DNA from: a bacterium
GTDB lineage: Bacteria > Margulisbacteria > Marinamargulisbacteria > JAAEMD01
Assembly (NCBI GenBank): GCA_024225875.1
Contig: JAAEMD010000205.1
Location: forward strand, 1-15,272
DNA length: 15,272 bases
Direction of reading: 5' to 3'
The position numbers and the translations under genes were made by a program. The notes under the pieces were generated by a model. It saw nothing but the letters and a program-made list of their open reading frames with translations. It was not told the DNA's origin and searched no databases. This document shows, piece after piece, positions 7,101-15,271 of the stretch (within the stretch, counting starts at the first letter, position 1; every line of letters starts with the position of its first letter).

Positions 7101-9430
7101 CTGAACATAAAATCAATGTGCCTGCATTTTATAAAGGCATATTCTTTTGGTATTACACGGTTAGGGCCGTTAATCATTGCTGCTTCAGGGTGCAGGACCG
7201 GTTCATTAAACACACTGAAAAGCTGGTTTGTTACGAATATGATTTTTAAAGGACTTTTATACTTTGATAAAGCCTGAATTAAAAAAATAACTGAGAAAAA
7301 TGAGTTGTAACAGTCAGACTGATATGTTTTCTCAAAAGATTCTTCTGATTTGTTTTCTCTGGTACTCCAGAGATATATTATTTGTGACGGTAATAAATCA
7401 GATTCAGCAAGTATTTTCAATAATCTCCTGGTATCACTTTGTTTCTTTTGAGATATCTGAAAATGTCTGGAGTCTTTTTGCTGGAAAGATGAGCCTCTGG
7501 TTACAACTATAACCTGATATTTATCTTTCAGCCTGGATATAAGTGTCTGACCATGGCTGCTGTTATCATCAGTAAAAATTAGCCAGTTTTTTTTCAGTGT
7601 TTTATGGTCAGGGATTAATGGTGAAGCTTCAGCCCAGCCAGGTAGATAACACCAGTTCTCTTCCTGACTTTTATTTTCGATATTTTCTGTTTTTGAGTGC
7701 TTTAGCCAGCAGTATTTTTTTTCGAACGGATAAAGAGGAAGGCTTGTCTTTTTTGCAGGACTGTTTTGATAAAAACTTTCCCAGTCAATATTATCTCCGT
7801 TCAGCCATTCTGATCCGAGCTTGAAAAGCTCGCTGTATTTTTTGTTTTTTTCTTTCTTTCCTGAAATGTTCGGTTTATGGTTTTTAAAATCAGCTTTTAA
7901 ATCTTTAATTATTTCTTTTATATTCTTTGAAATAATAAATAGCCTGTATTCAAAAACCTTTCTTCCGGTATTTAAGGTATATGCTATATCTTCCAGACTC
8001 AATTCAGGGTTTTTTTCCAGAAAAAAGCACATGTCTTCACATTTTTTTTTAAGAGCTGTACTGGATTTAGCTGAAAGTGTTATTAAGTGATATACGTCGT
8101 TACTACTGTTTTTATTAATCTGAGGATGCTCCTCCAGCATAACATGTGCGTTGGTACCTCCGATCCCAAACGAGCTTACTCCGGCTCTGCGTGGACAGCC
8201 TGAATCTTTCCAGTCGGACAGCTGTGTATTGATATAAAAAGGGCTGTTTTCAAAATCTATATGTGGATTAGCGGTTTCAAAATGTAAAGAGGCAGGTATT
8301 TTTTTGTTTTTAAGGGCCAGACAGGTTTTAATCAGACCTGTTACACCTGATGCACAGTCAGTATGACCTATATTTGTTTTCACAGAACCTATAGCACAGT
8401 ACTGCTTTTTTGAGGTCTGCTTTTGAAAAGCCTGGGTTAACGCAGCTATTTCAATCGGATCTCCAACAGGAGTTCCTGTTCCATGGGCCTCTATATAACT
8501 AACTGTATCAGCAGGGAATTCTGCCAGTTCCAGACATGTTTCTATCAGGTTTCTTTGTCCTGTAATACCGGGCGCTGTATAACCTGCTTTAGCAGCACCA
8601 TCATTGTTTATAGCTGAACTTTTAATTACAGCGTAAATATGGTCGTTATCATTTATAGCATCTTCCAGTCTTTTTAGTACTACAATGCCAGCGCCCTGAC
8701 TAATTACAGTTCCACTTGCCTTAGCATCAAAAGTTCTGGTCTGCCCATTATTTGAGCCTATAAAATTTTCACTGCACACATATCCTGATTTACTGGGCAG
8801 GTGAATGGAAACGCCTCCGGCCAGATTAATATCTGATTCATAACAAAGCAGGCTTTGACAAGCCATATGAACTGCAACAAGAGAAGTTGAGCAGGCTGTT
8901 TGTATGGTCAGGCAGGGGCCAGTTAAATTAAGTTTATAGGCAACTCTGGTTGCAAGCATATCTTTCTCATTACCAATGTAAGTTGAGTATGATCGTGATG
9001 AGGACAGAGGATTTTTAAAGTCAGTAATATTCTGCTGTAAATAATTATTGAAACCTGTGCCGCAGAAAATACCTGTTATTCCTTGATAACTATAAGGGTC
9101 AAAACCTGCATCTTCCAGAGCATGCCATGCGCATTCCAGGAAAATACGTTGTTGAGGATCGATATACGCAGCTTCTTTGGGGCTGTAACCAAAAAAGCTA
9201 TAATCAAAGTATTCTATATCCTTGATAATACCTTTTGCTTTAACATAATTATCCTGTTGAAAGATATTTGATTTTACATCAGATTCAATAAGTTCCTGTT
9301 CTGTGAAAAAAGAGATTGAATCAACACCGTTTACAAGGTTATGCCAGAAATCAGACGTATTTTCAGCACCTGGAAAGCGGCCTGCAATCCCTGTTACGGC
9401 TATTCCATCAACGCTTTTATTATCGATCAC
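4085..9430 (-). CDS. trans-AT type PKS module, KS-KR-DH-ACP-TE
   Basis: This 1781-residue protein starts at GTG 9430, overlapping the NRPS stop by four bases (GTGA). The KS domain (about 5-435) has Cys180 in TACSTS, His316 in EAHGTGT and His356 in KTNIGH, so it should be active. Linker remnants follow (about 440-590, ending LPLYPFEKKYCW) with no acyltransferase core and no GHSxG motif: the AT must act in trans. The KR (about 650-1010) has TGGLGGLG (835-842), Ser970, Tyr983 and Asn987. The DH (about 1040-1345) follows it, with His1070 in a modified HxxxGxxxxP motif (Asn replaces Gly) and Asp1237 in HPALMDIATG (Gly replaces the usual Gln/His). The ACP carries Ser1452 (GGDSL). The TE (about 1530-1775) has Ser1612 in GLSMGG, Asp1639 and His1754. 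It should extend the aminoacyl chain from the NRPS by one C2 unit, reduce it, perhaps dehydrate it, and release it. The stop codon lies inside an inverted repeat. Confidence 0.93.
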   Translation of the reverse strand: MIDNKSVDGIAVTGIAGRFPGAENTSDFWHNLVNGVDSISFFTEQELIESDVKSNIFQQDNYVKAKGIIKDIEYFDYSFFGYSPKEAAYIDPQQRIFLECAWHALEDAGFDPYSYQGITGIFCGTGFNNYLQQNITDFKNPLSSSRSYSTYIGNEKDMLATRVAYKLNLTGPCLTIQTACSTSLVAVHMACQSLLCYESDINLAGGVSIHLPSKSGYVCSENFIGSNNGQTRTFDAKASGTVISQGAGIVVLKRLEDAINDNDHIYAVIKSSAINNDGAAKAGYTAPGITGQRNLIETCLELAEFPADTVSYIEAHGTGTPVGDPIEIAALTQAFQKQTSKKQYCAIGSVKTNIGHTDCASGVTGLIKTCLALKNKKIPASLHFETANPHIDFENSPFYINTQLSDWKDSGCPRRAGVSSFGIGGTNAHVMLEEHPQINKNSSNDVYHLITLSAKSSTALKKKCEDMCFFLEKNPELSLEDIAYTLNTGRKVFEYRLFIISKNIKEIIKDLKADFKNHKPNISGKKEKNKKYSELFKLGSEWLNGDNIDWESFYQNSPAKKTSLPLYPFEKKYCWLKHSKTENIENKSQEENWCYLPGWAEASPLIPDHKTLKKNWLIFTDDNSSHGQTLISRLKDKYQVIVVTRGSSFQQKDSRHFQISQKKQSDTRRLLKILAESDLLPSQIIYLWSTRENKSEESFEKTYQSDCYNSFFSVIFLIQALSKYKSPLKIIFVTNQLFSVFNEPVLHPEAAMINGPNRVIPKEYAFIKCRHIDFMFSTTNEKETADNILAEFEFENSSNIIAYRNSKRYIPQYKKMSPALQDKSMLKNNGVYIITGGLGGLGLVLAKHIAENTNCPQIILINRSSLASQKKFRETAESIEEIESCGATVKVYECDITNRQETQELFKHITAEFKQINGLVHTAGNPGGKLILNTSIKNSQGVLDPKIKGTLILFDILKNIGLDFFILYSSLTSLINTIGQADYCAANSFLDAFANSTALAKIRYSTAVNWDAWKECGMAKDYLDSSRINSSENQKNISHPLLTDQTSISEKNISVSNILSPEKSWVLDEHRIENIPLMPGTGFLDMIIRAAKKDDLVLELEETVFSSPLFIKEKEEKETALIIQKEKDHYKFKLYSKSIINQKTGYLNHVSGKIKYIVPDRSINTINISSIKKNCRKIDFNQDFLAVNHSAAIIFGPRWLSLKSVYINEKEIMAEIHLPEKYLIDFEKYDFHPALMDIATGYIRFFLSYIDIEGLDQDLKKELYLPLFYKKIRFFKKITSDIYSYSKLTNLSLKTKDQISVDMVIINDRGELLAEIEGFTITKIKKKKHNIADIPLSLYSFDTPLQLDKTREQTKSDLTFDLVNNGLTNKEGSRILTRLFHSDLPRQVIISKSKLTNDFSTENSDTKKSTVSIDNELTYQKIEETIAGFFKEILGIKDVNSNSCFYESGGDSLSLINLSENIQSRFQVTIPLNEIVSSTRVHEIARITQQKISSAITKENSKENIIKSSASTTKKSLPLQINTWKRPSLIVELHKGDTYSPPLFCIHPAGGAVHSFFDLAKQLNDLTLYAIQARGLMDNSPPDKTIEEMAERYISSIQEIQPQGPYFLCGLSMGGTIAFEIARQLQSKNHKTAMLALIDSPGFKKETISPEEFKKIDKDFILNYLKSLSYETYESILNLKNKEHDSSHPSRLTKFINLWKTHNTALLNYRPVPYSGEIIYFRAQERDRLTGSHPEYDWIELALNIDIQHVPGNHITLVLNPSVNHIAKKIKKRYDTIAGTN

Positions 9431-12400
9431 TTTTTATGTCTTCTTTTTTTGAAAATAGCTTTTTGCAGTTCTGCTCTGTTTTTAACATTATTCTCTGAAA
9501 CTTCAGGCTGGTCAAGGTGTCTGCTTAAACTTTGTATAGTGGGGTATTGATACAGGTCTGTGACAGGTATTGTCTTGTTAAGGATACTTTGAAGTCTGGT
9601 GTGAACTTCGATCAGGTTTAATGAGTTGCCGCCAGTATCAAAAAAATTATCGTTTATGGTAAATGAGTTCTTTTGAAGAATTTCCTGCCAGATTTTTATT
9701 AATATACTTTCTGTTTTATTTAGTGAGACTGGTAGATAATTCGTTTTTTCATACAGGTTTAATGTTTTTAGTTTTTTAACATCAACTTTACCGTTTATTG
9801 TTAACGGAAAAGATTCCAGTTCAATAAATTTTGATGGGACCATAAAATATGGCAGGTGTTGTTTAAGAAAATCAATTAGATCTGTATTTTTTATTTCATC
9901 TGAAGAATGTACTTTAGTGAAAAAAGCCAGTAGAACATTATCTTTAGAGTTATTATTATCCAGTAATATATATGCTTTATTGATTTGTGGATATTTTTCG
10001 AGAATTGATTTAATTTCTTCCAGTTCAATCCTGAAGCCTCTGATTTTTACTTGATTATCTATGCGATTCATATATTTTATTGTCCCATCAGTCTGCCATT
10101 TTCCAATATCCCCTGTTTTATACATAAATTTACTTTTAAAATATGTCTGTGGAATAAACTTATTTTCGGTTTGAATCTTATCAAGATATCCTCTGGCTAA
10201 ATTTGCTCCTGAAATACATATTTCTCCAGGTATATTCTCAGGTAAAATATTATTATATTTATCTAGTATTAAAGCTTTAGTATTGAATATTGGTTTTCCA
10301 ATAATATCAATGCTTTTTAAATCAAGTTTAGAATTCGATATTGCACCGATACTTCCTTCGGAAGGGCCGTACTCATTAATCAAGAGTATATCTGGTAGTA
10401 ATTTTTTGCTTTGTTTTATTAGATCAGAAGATGAAGTTTCTCCGGCAAGTATAACAAATTTAAGTGAAGACAAGTGTGTTTTTTTTGCATTTTCAAGTAT
10501 GCTATTGTACATAGCAGGTACCAGGCTCATATTTGTAATTTTGTTTTTATGAATGATATCTTTTATTGTAAACCAGTTTCTTATTTGCAACTTACCTGGA
10601 ATGTATACCGTGCCTCCTGAAAGTATTGTTGGATACAGGTTTGCACCGAATCCATCAAATGAAAATGAAATTAACTGAAGAGATTTATCGGTTGATTTAT
10701 ATTTAAACTTTATTTTTCTCCAAATAGAAAAATTTACTATTGATTTATGCTCAATCATTATTCCCTTTGGTTTGCCTGTTGAACCAGATGTATAAATAAG
10801 ATAAATAAGATCATTTGACTTATTGATATAATCCAGATTAGTGCTTTCTTCTTTAGATTGATCTATATTGTCAAGCAAAATAATATTTCCTTTATAATTC
10901 ATAGACAAGATATTTTTTAATAGATCTGACTGAGTCAGAAGAGTTTTTGTATTGCTATCTTTTACCATATATTCCAATCTTTTAAATGGATATTCAGCAT
11001 CTAACGGTAAATAGGCTCCACCTGCTTTCAGGATACCCAGGATACCTATAATCATTTCTAAAGACTTTTCTAACATAATTCCAACAATAGTATCCGGCTT
11101 AACACCTTTTGATCTTAATGTTCTTGCTAATTTATTTGCCTGCTGGTTTAATTCTTTATAAGTTAACTCCTGTTCTTCAAATACCAGTGCTGTGTTGTTT
11201 GGATTTTTAGCTGCCTGTTCTTCAAATAACTGATGAATTGTTTTATCTTTTGGATAAGTTGCGTTAGTATCATTAAATTCATAAAGAATTTTATTTTTCT
11301 CTTTTTTACTTAAAATTTCTAATTCGGATATTTTTTTTGCTGGATTTTTTATAATATCTTTCAGGAGATTCTGATAGTGTCCTGCAATACATTTAATAGT
11401 AGTGTGTTTGAAGAGGTCTGTGTTATATTCAAAACGGCACTCCAGGCCACTGCTTTTTTTCCATATTTCTAAAGAAAGATCAAAGATAGAGGCTTTTCTA
11501 TCTATCTCAAGCTGCCTTATTTTGATTCCAGGTAAGTTTAATTCGGGGACAGGTGCATTTTGAAGTATGAACATAGTTTGAAATACCGGGTTATTAGCTG
11601 TGCTGCGGTCAGGACTTACTGCCTGCACTACTTTATCAAAAGGAACATCCTGGTTAGAATAAGCTTCCAGAGAAGTTTCTTTTATAGTCTGCAAAAAATT
11701 TATAAAAGAAGGGTTGTCTTTAAAGTTACTTCTTATGGCAAGGCTGTTTACAAAAAAGCCTGTCACTCCTTCCAGCTCTTTTTTATTACGGTTAGCTATC
11801 GGTGTGCCTGCAATTATATCATCTTCCATTGTATATCTGTGCAGAAGTATCTTATAAGCAGCTATAAGGACCATAAAAAGTGTAGTGCCGGTTTGTTTAC
11901 ATATTTCCCGTATCTGCTCAGTCATCTTTAAGGGTAAGGTATGACGATATGTTTTACCTTTAAAAGTCTGTTTTTCTTTTCTTATCTTATCTGTTGGAAA
12001 ATTGAGGCTGGGTAATTCACCTGTAAGTACTGTTTTCCAGTAATTTAACTGGTTTTGATAATCAGTGCTGTTAAGCCATTTTCTTTGCCAGCTGGTATAG
12101 CTTGAATACTGGATTTCAAGCTCCTGGATATCAGCCTTTTTCCCTGTAGTGAACTGAGTATAAAAAGCGCCAAGCTCTTTAATTATAATTCCTGTTGACC
12201 AGCCGTCAGATATTATATGATGCATATTAATTACAAGGACATATTCTTTCTGGTTCAGCTGTATAAGCAGCGTTCTTAACAGTGGAGCCTTGAAAAGATT
12301 AAACGGCTTTTCTGCTTCTGCTTCTGCCAGTCTTATGGCTTCATGAAGTCTTTTGTCTGCCGGTAAATGTTCTATCGACACTTCAGGGATAATTAATGCT

Positions 12401-12741
12401 ACATAAGGGGTTATGGTCTGGATTATGTTGTCATTTTCCTGCTGGAAAACTGTACGCAGACTCTGATGTCTCTGCATAGTTTCCAGTAAGCTCTGTTTTA
12501 GAGCTTCTACATTTAGAAAACCATCCATTTTTAGTGCTGTGCATATATTGTAGGCAGAAGATTCCGGGGCTATTTTATGGGCTATCATCATTCTCTCCTG
12601 TGCAGATGACAGGGTGCTGGCAGGGTTACTGTGTATTTCAGCTCTTATAGTTTTTGTCTCTAATTTTGAACTTATTTTATTTAACAGCAGGTTCTTTTTT
12701 TCCGAACTTAATTTTGATAAATGCTCTGGTAAATTTGTCAA
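9427..12741 (-). CDS. single-module NRPS, C-A-PCP
   Basis: This 1104-residue protein starts at TTG 12741, chosen because AAAGGGG lies seven bases upstream and the C-domain N-terminus follows in frame. The condensation domain (about 40-460) has an intact HHIISDG motif (His174, His175, Asp179). The adenylation domain (about 480-990) has YTSGSTGKPKG (Lys659), the EYGPSE motif, a TGDIG motif and the invariant NGK lysine (Lys985). The PCP carries Ser1040 in GGNSL. There is no epimerisation, methylation or release domain. Aligning by eye to the PheA pocket gives the code D-G-A-S-I-A-E-I-G-K. It shares five positions with a known tyrosine code (DGTITAEVAK), so an aromatic residue is a weak guess. 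The C domain probably takes the fatty acyl group from the ACP of the upstream gene and acylates the amino acid, which passes to the downstream KS. The basic C-terminal tail (KKRRHKK) may help docking. Confidence 0.94.
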   Translation of the reverse strand: MTNLPEHLSKLSSEKKNLLLNKISSKLETKTIRAEIHSNPASTLSSAQERMMIAHKIAPESSAYNICTALKMDGFLNVEALKQSLLETMQRHQSLRTVFQQENDNIIQTITPYVALIIPEVSIEHLPADKRLHEAIRLAEAEAEKPFNLFKAPLLRTLLIQLNQKEYVLVINMHHIISDGWSTGIIIKELGAFYTQFTTGKKADIQELEIQYSSYTSWQRKWLNSTDYQNQLNYWKTVLTGELPSLNFPTDKIRKEKQTFKGKTYRHTLPLKMTEQIREICKQTGTTLFMVLIAAYKILLHRYTMEDDIIAGTPIANRNKKELEGVTGFFVNSLAIRSNFKDNPSFINFLQTIKETSLEAYSNQDVPFDKVVQAVSPDRSTANNPVFQTMFILQNAPVPELNLPGIKIRQLEIDRKASIFDLSLEIWKKSSGLECRFEYNTDLFKHTTIKCIAGHYQNLLKDIIKNPAKKISELEILSKKEKNKILYEFNDTNATYPKDKTIHQLFEEQAAKNPNNTALVFEEQELTYKELNQQANKLARTLRSKGVKPDTIVGIMLEKSLEMIIGILGILKAGGAYLPLDAEYPFKRLEYMVKDSNTKTLLTQSDLLKNILSMNYKGNIILLDNIDQSKEESTNLDYINKSNDLIYLIYTSGSTGKPKGIMIEHKSIVNFSIWRKIKFKYKSTDKSLQLISFSFDGFGANLYPTILSGGTVYIPGKLQIRNWFTIKDIIHKNKITNMSLVPAMYNSILENAKKTHLSSLKFVILAGETSSSDLIKQSKKLLPDILLINEYGPSEGSIGAISNSKLDLKSIDIIGKPIFNTKALILDKYNNILPENIPGEICISGANLARGYLDKIQTENKFIPQTYFKSKFMYKTGDIGKWQTDGTIKYMNRIDNQVKIRGFRIELEEIKSILEKYPQINKAYILLDNNNSKDNVLLAFFTKVHSSDEIKNTDLIDFLKQHLPYFMVPSKFIELESFPLTINGKVDVKKLKTLNLYEKTNYLPVSLNKTESILIKIWQEILQKNSFTINDNFFDTGGNSLNLIEVHTRLQSILNKTIPVTDLYQYPTIQSLSRHLDQPEVSENNVKNRAELQKAIFKKRRHKK

Positions 12742-12851
12742 TGATGCACCCCTTTATGTTTGAAATCAGTAACAATAATTTTATTAAAACTGTTATAATC
12801 TGCTTATTAAACAGCAACTGTTGTCAAATTTGATTTAGTGCTTTACTAGTC
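12742..12851 (-). other. 110-bp intergenic gap between the FAAL-ACP and NRPS genes
   Basis: This gap separates two genes that should act in sequence. It holds a short perfect inverted repeat, AACAG-CAA-CTGTT (12810-12822), directly next to a TTGACA reading on the minus strand (12822-12827). No good -10 element lies at the right distance: the nearest TATAAC is 24 bases away. The AAAGGGG ribosome site of the NRPS gene is at its end. A secondary promoter or an operator is possible but not shown. No T-run terminator is present, so co-transcription is likely. Confidence 0.4.
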
Positions 12852-15074
12852 TTAATTATCACTTAACATTTCTTCTATATCCGATCTGCTTAGATTTTTA
12901 ATTATTTCTTCCTGTTTCCTGTCTATTATCCTGGCTATTTTAGCGATTGAAGCTGCCTCAAAAATTTCATTAAATGTTAGTTCAACATAAAATTCATCTC
13001 TAATTCTTGATATTATCCTGGTAGCAGCAAGGGAGTTTCCCCCGATACAGATAAAATCATCATATATACTGATATCGATATTCAGAATTTCTTCCCATAT
13101 TGTTACAAGAGCAGCCTCAGTTTCATTAACATGAAGATCTGTTTTTTTTATTCTTTTTTTAAAGTCGTTTATATTACTGGATGCGATTACCCTCAGCTCG
13201 TTATTTAAAAATTCTGTTTTACACAGGTTCCTTTGTATTTTTCCGCTGGAAGTTTTAGGTAATGAAGCCGGTTTGATGAAAACAACGTGACTTGCAGATA
13301 TATCATGATACTCTGTAACAGCTTTATATATTTTTCTGGCAGTTTCTTTGATATTAATATTACGTATGGATGTTCTTTTAACTTCTGAGACCACTACTAA
13401 TTTTTCGCTTTTGTTTTCCTGAATATGGAATGCAGCAGAACCGTGACTGACCAGGTCGCTTGAACTTTTTTCCACTGTGATTTCAATGTCCTGGGGATAA
13501 TGGTTTTTACCGTTTATTACTATCAGATCTTTAATTCTGCCAGTAATAAATAACTCACCGTCTTCACTTAAAAAACCCAGATCTCCGGTTCTTAGATAAG
13601 GGCCCTCCTTACTGTCTTTAGTATAAGCCTGAAATGTTTCTTGTGTCTGAACGGGTTTATTCCAGTAGCCCAGTGTTACATTCGGACCATGTATCCAGAT
13701 TTCTCCAATCCAGTTTTCAGGGCTCTGTGTAAGGGTGGCAGGGTCTATTATCCTGATTTTTTGAGCCAGCCAGGTGGTGCCGCAACCTACGATATATGTT
13801 GATTTTCTGCTGCTGCTGCCTGCTGGTACAGCCTTGTTCTTTTGTAAGATATCTGTATCTGCTTTATAAATTACCGGGATACTGTGCTTATCTCCACCGG
13901 ATGTAAAAAGAGTTGTTTCTGCCAGTCCGTAGCAGGGGTACAGGGCTTCTTTTTTAAAGCCGCATGATTTGAATTTATGATAGAACTTTTCTAAAGTTTC
14001 GTTATGAATGGGTTCTGCTCCATTGAAAGCTAATGTCCAGCTGGATAGATCAAGGTCTTTTTTTTCTTCTTCAGTTACTTTTTGTATACACAGCTCATAG
14101 CTGAAATCAGGTCCGCCACTGCTAGTTGCTTTATATTTAGAGATGGCCTGGAGCCATTTAACAGGTTTTCGAACAAAAGAAGCAGGTGGCATTATTACAC
14201 TGAGAATACCCAGGTAAAGTGAATGTATAATATTAAGGATAAGACCCATATCATGAAATAAAGGCAGCCATCCTGCAAATATGGTGTCTTGTGAATGACC
14301 AAATCCAGTCTTTATCATTTCCTGGTTATATAAAACATTATAATGGCTGACTATTACTCCCCTGGGGTCTGATGTAGATCCAGAGGTGTACTGAAGGAAA
14401 GCAATATTATCTGGCTTGAGATCTGGTTTCAGCCACTTTTCAGGGTTGTGTCCGGCTATGGTATCGGATGCCAGCCAGGGGATTTTTTTAAGGTCAGGAA
14501 CATGGTCTAATTTATGGTGCAGGTTTTTTATTATATGTTTTGTGGTTAATGCTGCTTTTGCACCTGTGTCACTGGCTATTGTCTGGAGTCTGAGTACAGA
14601 TCTGTTTAATTTTGGTTGATAAGCCGGTACGGGTATTGCGCCAGCATAAAGACAGCCAAAAAAAGCAATAATAAACTCAAGGCCAGGCGGGTACATCAAT
14701 AATATTCGTTCGGAAACTATGTTTTGTTGTTGCAGCTCTACAGCAAGATTTACAGCTTTATCATGTAATTCTCTGTAAGTTATTTTTTCTTCTTTTGACA
14801 GCTCATCATCAGGAATGAATATATAAGCGGTTTTATTTTTATGACTGGTTGCTCTATCCATTAATAGATGTACCAGGGTGGCCCACTTTATATTTGTTTT
14901 TTCATAAGTCAGGATATTTGCTCTATTTCTATTATTTTTTGAAATTTTGAGCATACTTATGTCATTTAAGTTGAGATTATTGTTTATGGAAGGGTTGTTT
15001 ATTGTATCGCAGGTATTTTTTTCATTGGTACTATCTAAAGAATGCAGCTCTTTTTTGTTTTTCTGTTTTATCAA
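12852..15074 (-). CDS. fatty acyl-AMP ligase (FAAL) fused to an acyl carrier protein
   Basis: This 740-residue protein starts at TTG 15074, supported by AAGGGGG nine bases upstream. The next in-frame Met (about residue 41) has no ribosome site. A polar, Asn-rich leader of about 55 residues precedes the ligase. FAAL signatures include FLQYTSGSTSDPRG (about 229-242), WLPLFHDMGL, SGGPDFSYELC, NGAEPI, PCYGLAE and TGDLGF, with the C-terminal lysine in PKTSSGKIQR. Family knowledge: FAALs make acyl-adenylates and pass the acyl group to a carrier protein's phosphopantetheine instead of CoA. The carrier domain (about 655-735) has Ser681 in GGNSL. It is the loading module of the line: it activates a fatty acid with ATP and presents it to the NRPS condensation domain. 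Chain length cannot be read from the sequence. It is the first gene of the operon, behind a good promoter. Confidence 0.94.
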   Translation of the reverse strand: MIKQKNKKELHSLDSTNEKNTCDTINNPSINNNLNLNDISMLKISKNNRNRANILTYEKTNIKWATLVHLLMDRATSHKNKTAYIFIPDDELSKEEKITYRELHDKAVNLAVELQQQNIVSERILLMYPPGLEFIIAFFGCLYAGAIPVPAYQPKLNRSVLRLQTIASDTGAKAALTTKHIIKNLHHKLDHVPDLKKIPWLASDTIAGHNPEKWLKPDLKPDNIAFLQYTSGSTSDPRGVIVSHYNVLYNQEMIKTGFGHSQDTIFAGWLPLFHDMGLILNIIHSLYLGILSVIMPPASFVRKPVKWLQAISKYKATSSGGPDFSYELCIQKVTEEEKKDLDLSSWTLAFNGAEPIHNETLEKFYHKFKSCGFKKEALYPCYGLAETTLFTSGGDKHSIPVIYKADTDILQKNKAVPAGSSSRKSTYIVGCGTTWLAQKIRIIDPATLTQSPENWIGEIWIHGPNVTLGYWNKPVQTQETFQAYTKDSKEGPYLRTGDLGFLSEDGELFITGRIKDLIVINGKNHYPQDIEITVEKSSSDLVSHGSAAFHIQENKSEKLVVVSEVKRTSIRNINIKETARKIYKAVTEYHDISASHVVFIKPASLPKTSSGKIQRNLCKTEFLNNELRVIASSNINDFKKRIKKTDLHVNETEAALVTIWEEILNIDISIYDDFICIGGNSLAATRIISRIRDEFYVELTFNEIFEAASIAKIARIIDRKQEEIIKNLSRSDIEEMLSDN

Positions 15075-15083
15075 AATAATTTG

Positions 15084-15090
15084 CCCCCTT
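15084..15090 (-). promoter_or_regulatory. ribosome binding site that decides the TTG start of the FAAL gene
   Basis: AAGGGGG on the minus strand lies nine bases before TTG 15074. No comparable site precedes the internal ATG near residue 41, which makes TTG the best start. Confidence 0.7.
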
Positions 15091-15117
15091 ATATTTTGAT
15101 TGATTTGCTGAAGTTGA

Positions 15118-15153
15118 GATGGTTGTGTTCTGGTAGATGGTTGTGTTCTGGTA
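15118..15153 (-). repeat. perfect 18-bp tandem duplication in the operon leader
   Basis: TACCAGAACACAACCATC occurs twice in direct succession, read on the minus strand. It lies between the predicted promoter and the FAAL start, beginning about ten bases after the likely transcription start, so it would be part of the 5' leader. The first unit is preceded by TTG, giving TTGTACCAG, a string also found in the inverted repeat at 15246-15271. It may be a pair of operator or leader-binding sites, or simply a slippage duplication. Confidence 0.8.
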
Positions 15154-15170
15154 CAAGATATAGAAAGATA

Positions 15171-15200
15171 AATATATTAAATATTGATATACTTTGTCAA
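15171..15200 (-). promoter_or_regulatory. sigma-70-type promoter of the FAAL-NRPS-PKS operon
   Basis: On the minus strand, a perfect TTGACA (15195-15200) is followed after 18 bases by TATATT (15171-15176), which matches the -10 consensus at five of six positions. Transcription should start near 15164, leaving a leader of about 90 bases that contains the 18-bp tandem repeat and the AAGGGGG ribosome site. It lies inside the inverted repeat at 15246-15271, so the promoter would move with the cluster. Confidence 0.65.
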
Positions 15201-15245
15201 TAGAGACAGGTCTGGTTAAGAAAATTTTAAGAATAAAAAAATAGA

Positions 15246-15271
15246 TATAGCTGGTACAAATTGAACTGTCC
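15246..15271 (-). repeat. inverted repeat, promoter-side copy at the window edge
   Basis: Read on the minus strand, these bases match 4078-4103 at 25 of 26 positions. The copy ends one base before the end of the sequence, so it may continue beyond the window. It lies about 45 bases upstream of the operon's -35 element. It may be the outer end of a mobile element, since sequence assemblies often stop at such repeats. Confidence 0.75.

Noticed and set aside
12792..12827. Internal promoter TTGACA...TATAAC ahead of the NRPS gene
   Set aside because: The spacing is 24 bases, too long for sigma-70, and no better -10 element lies at 16-18 bases.
6099..14619. Plus-strand open frames of 60-123 codons within 6099-14619
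   Set aside because: All lie antisense to the clearly coding FAAL, NRPS and PKS genes, with no supporting signals.
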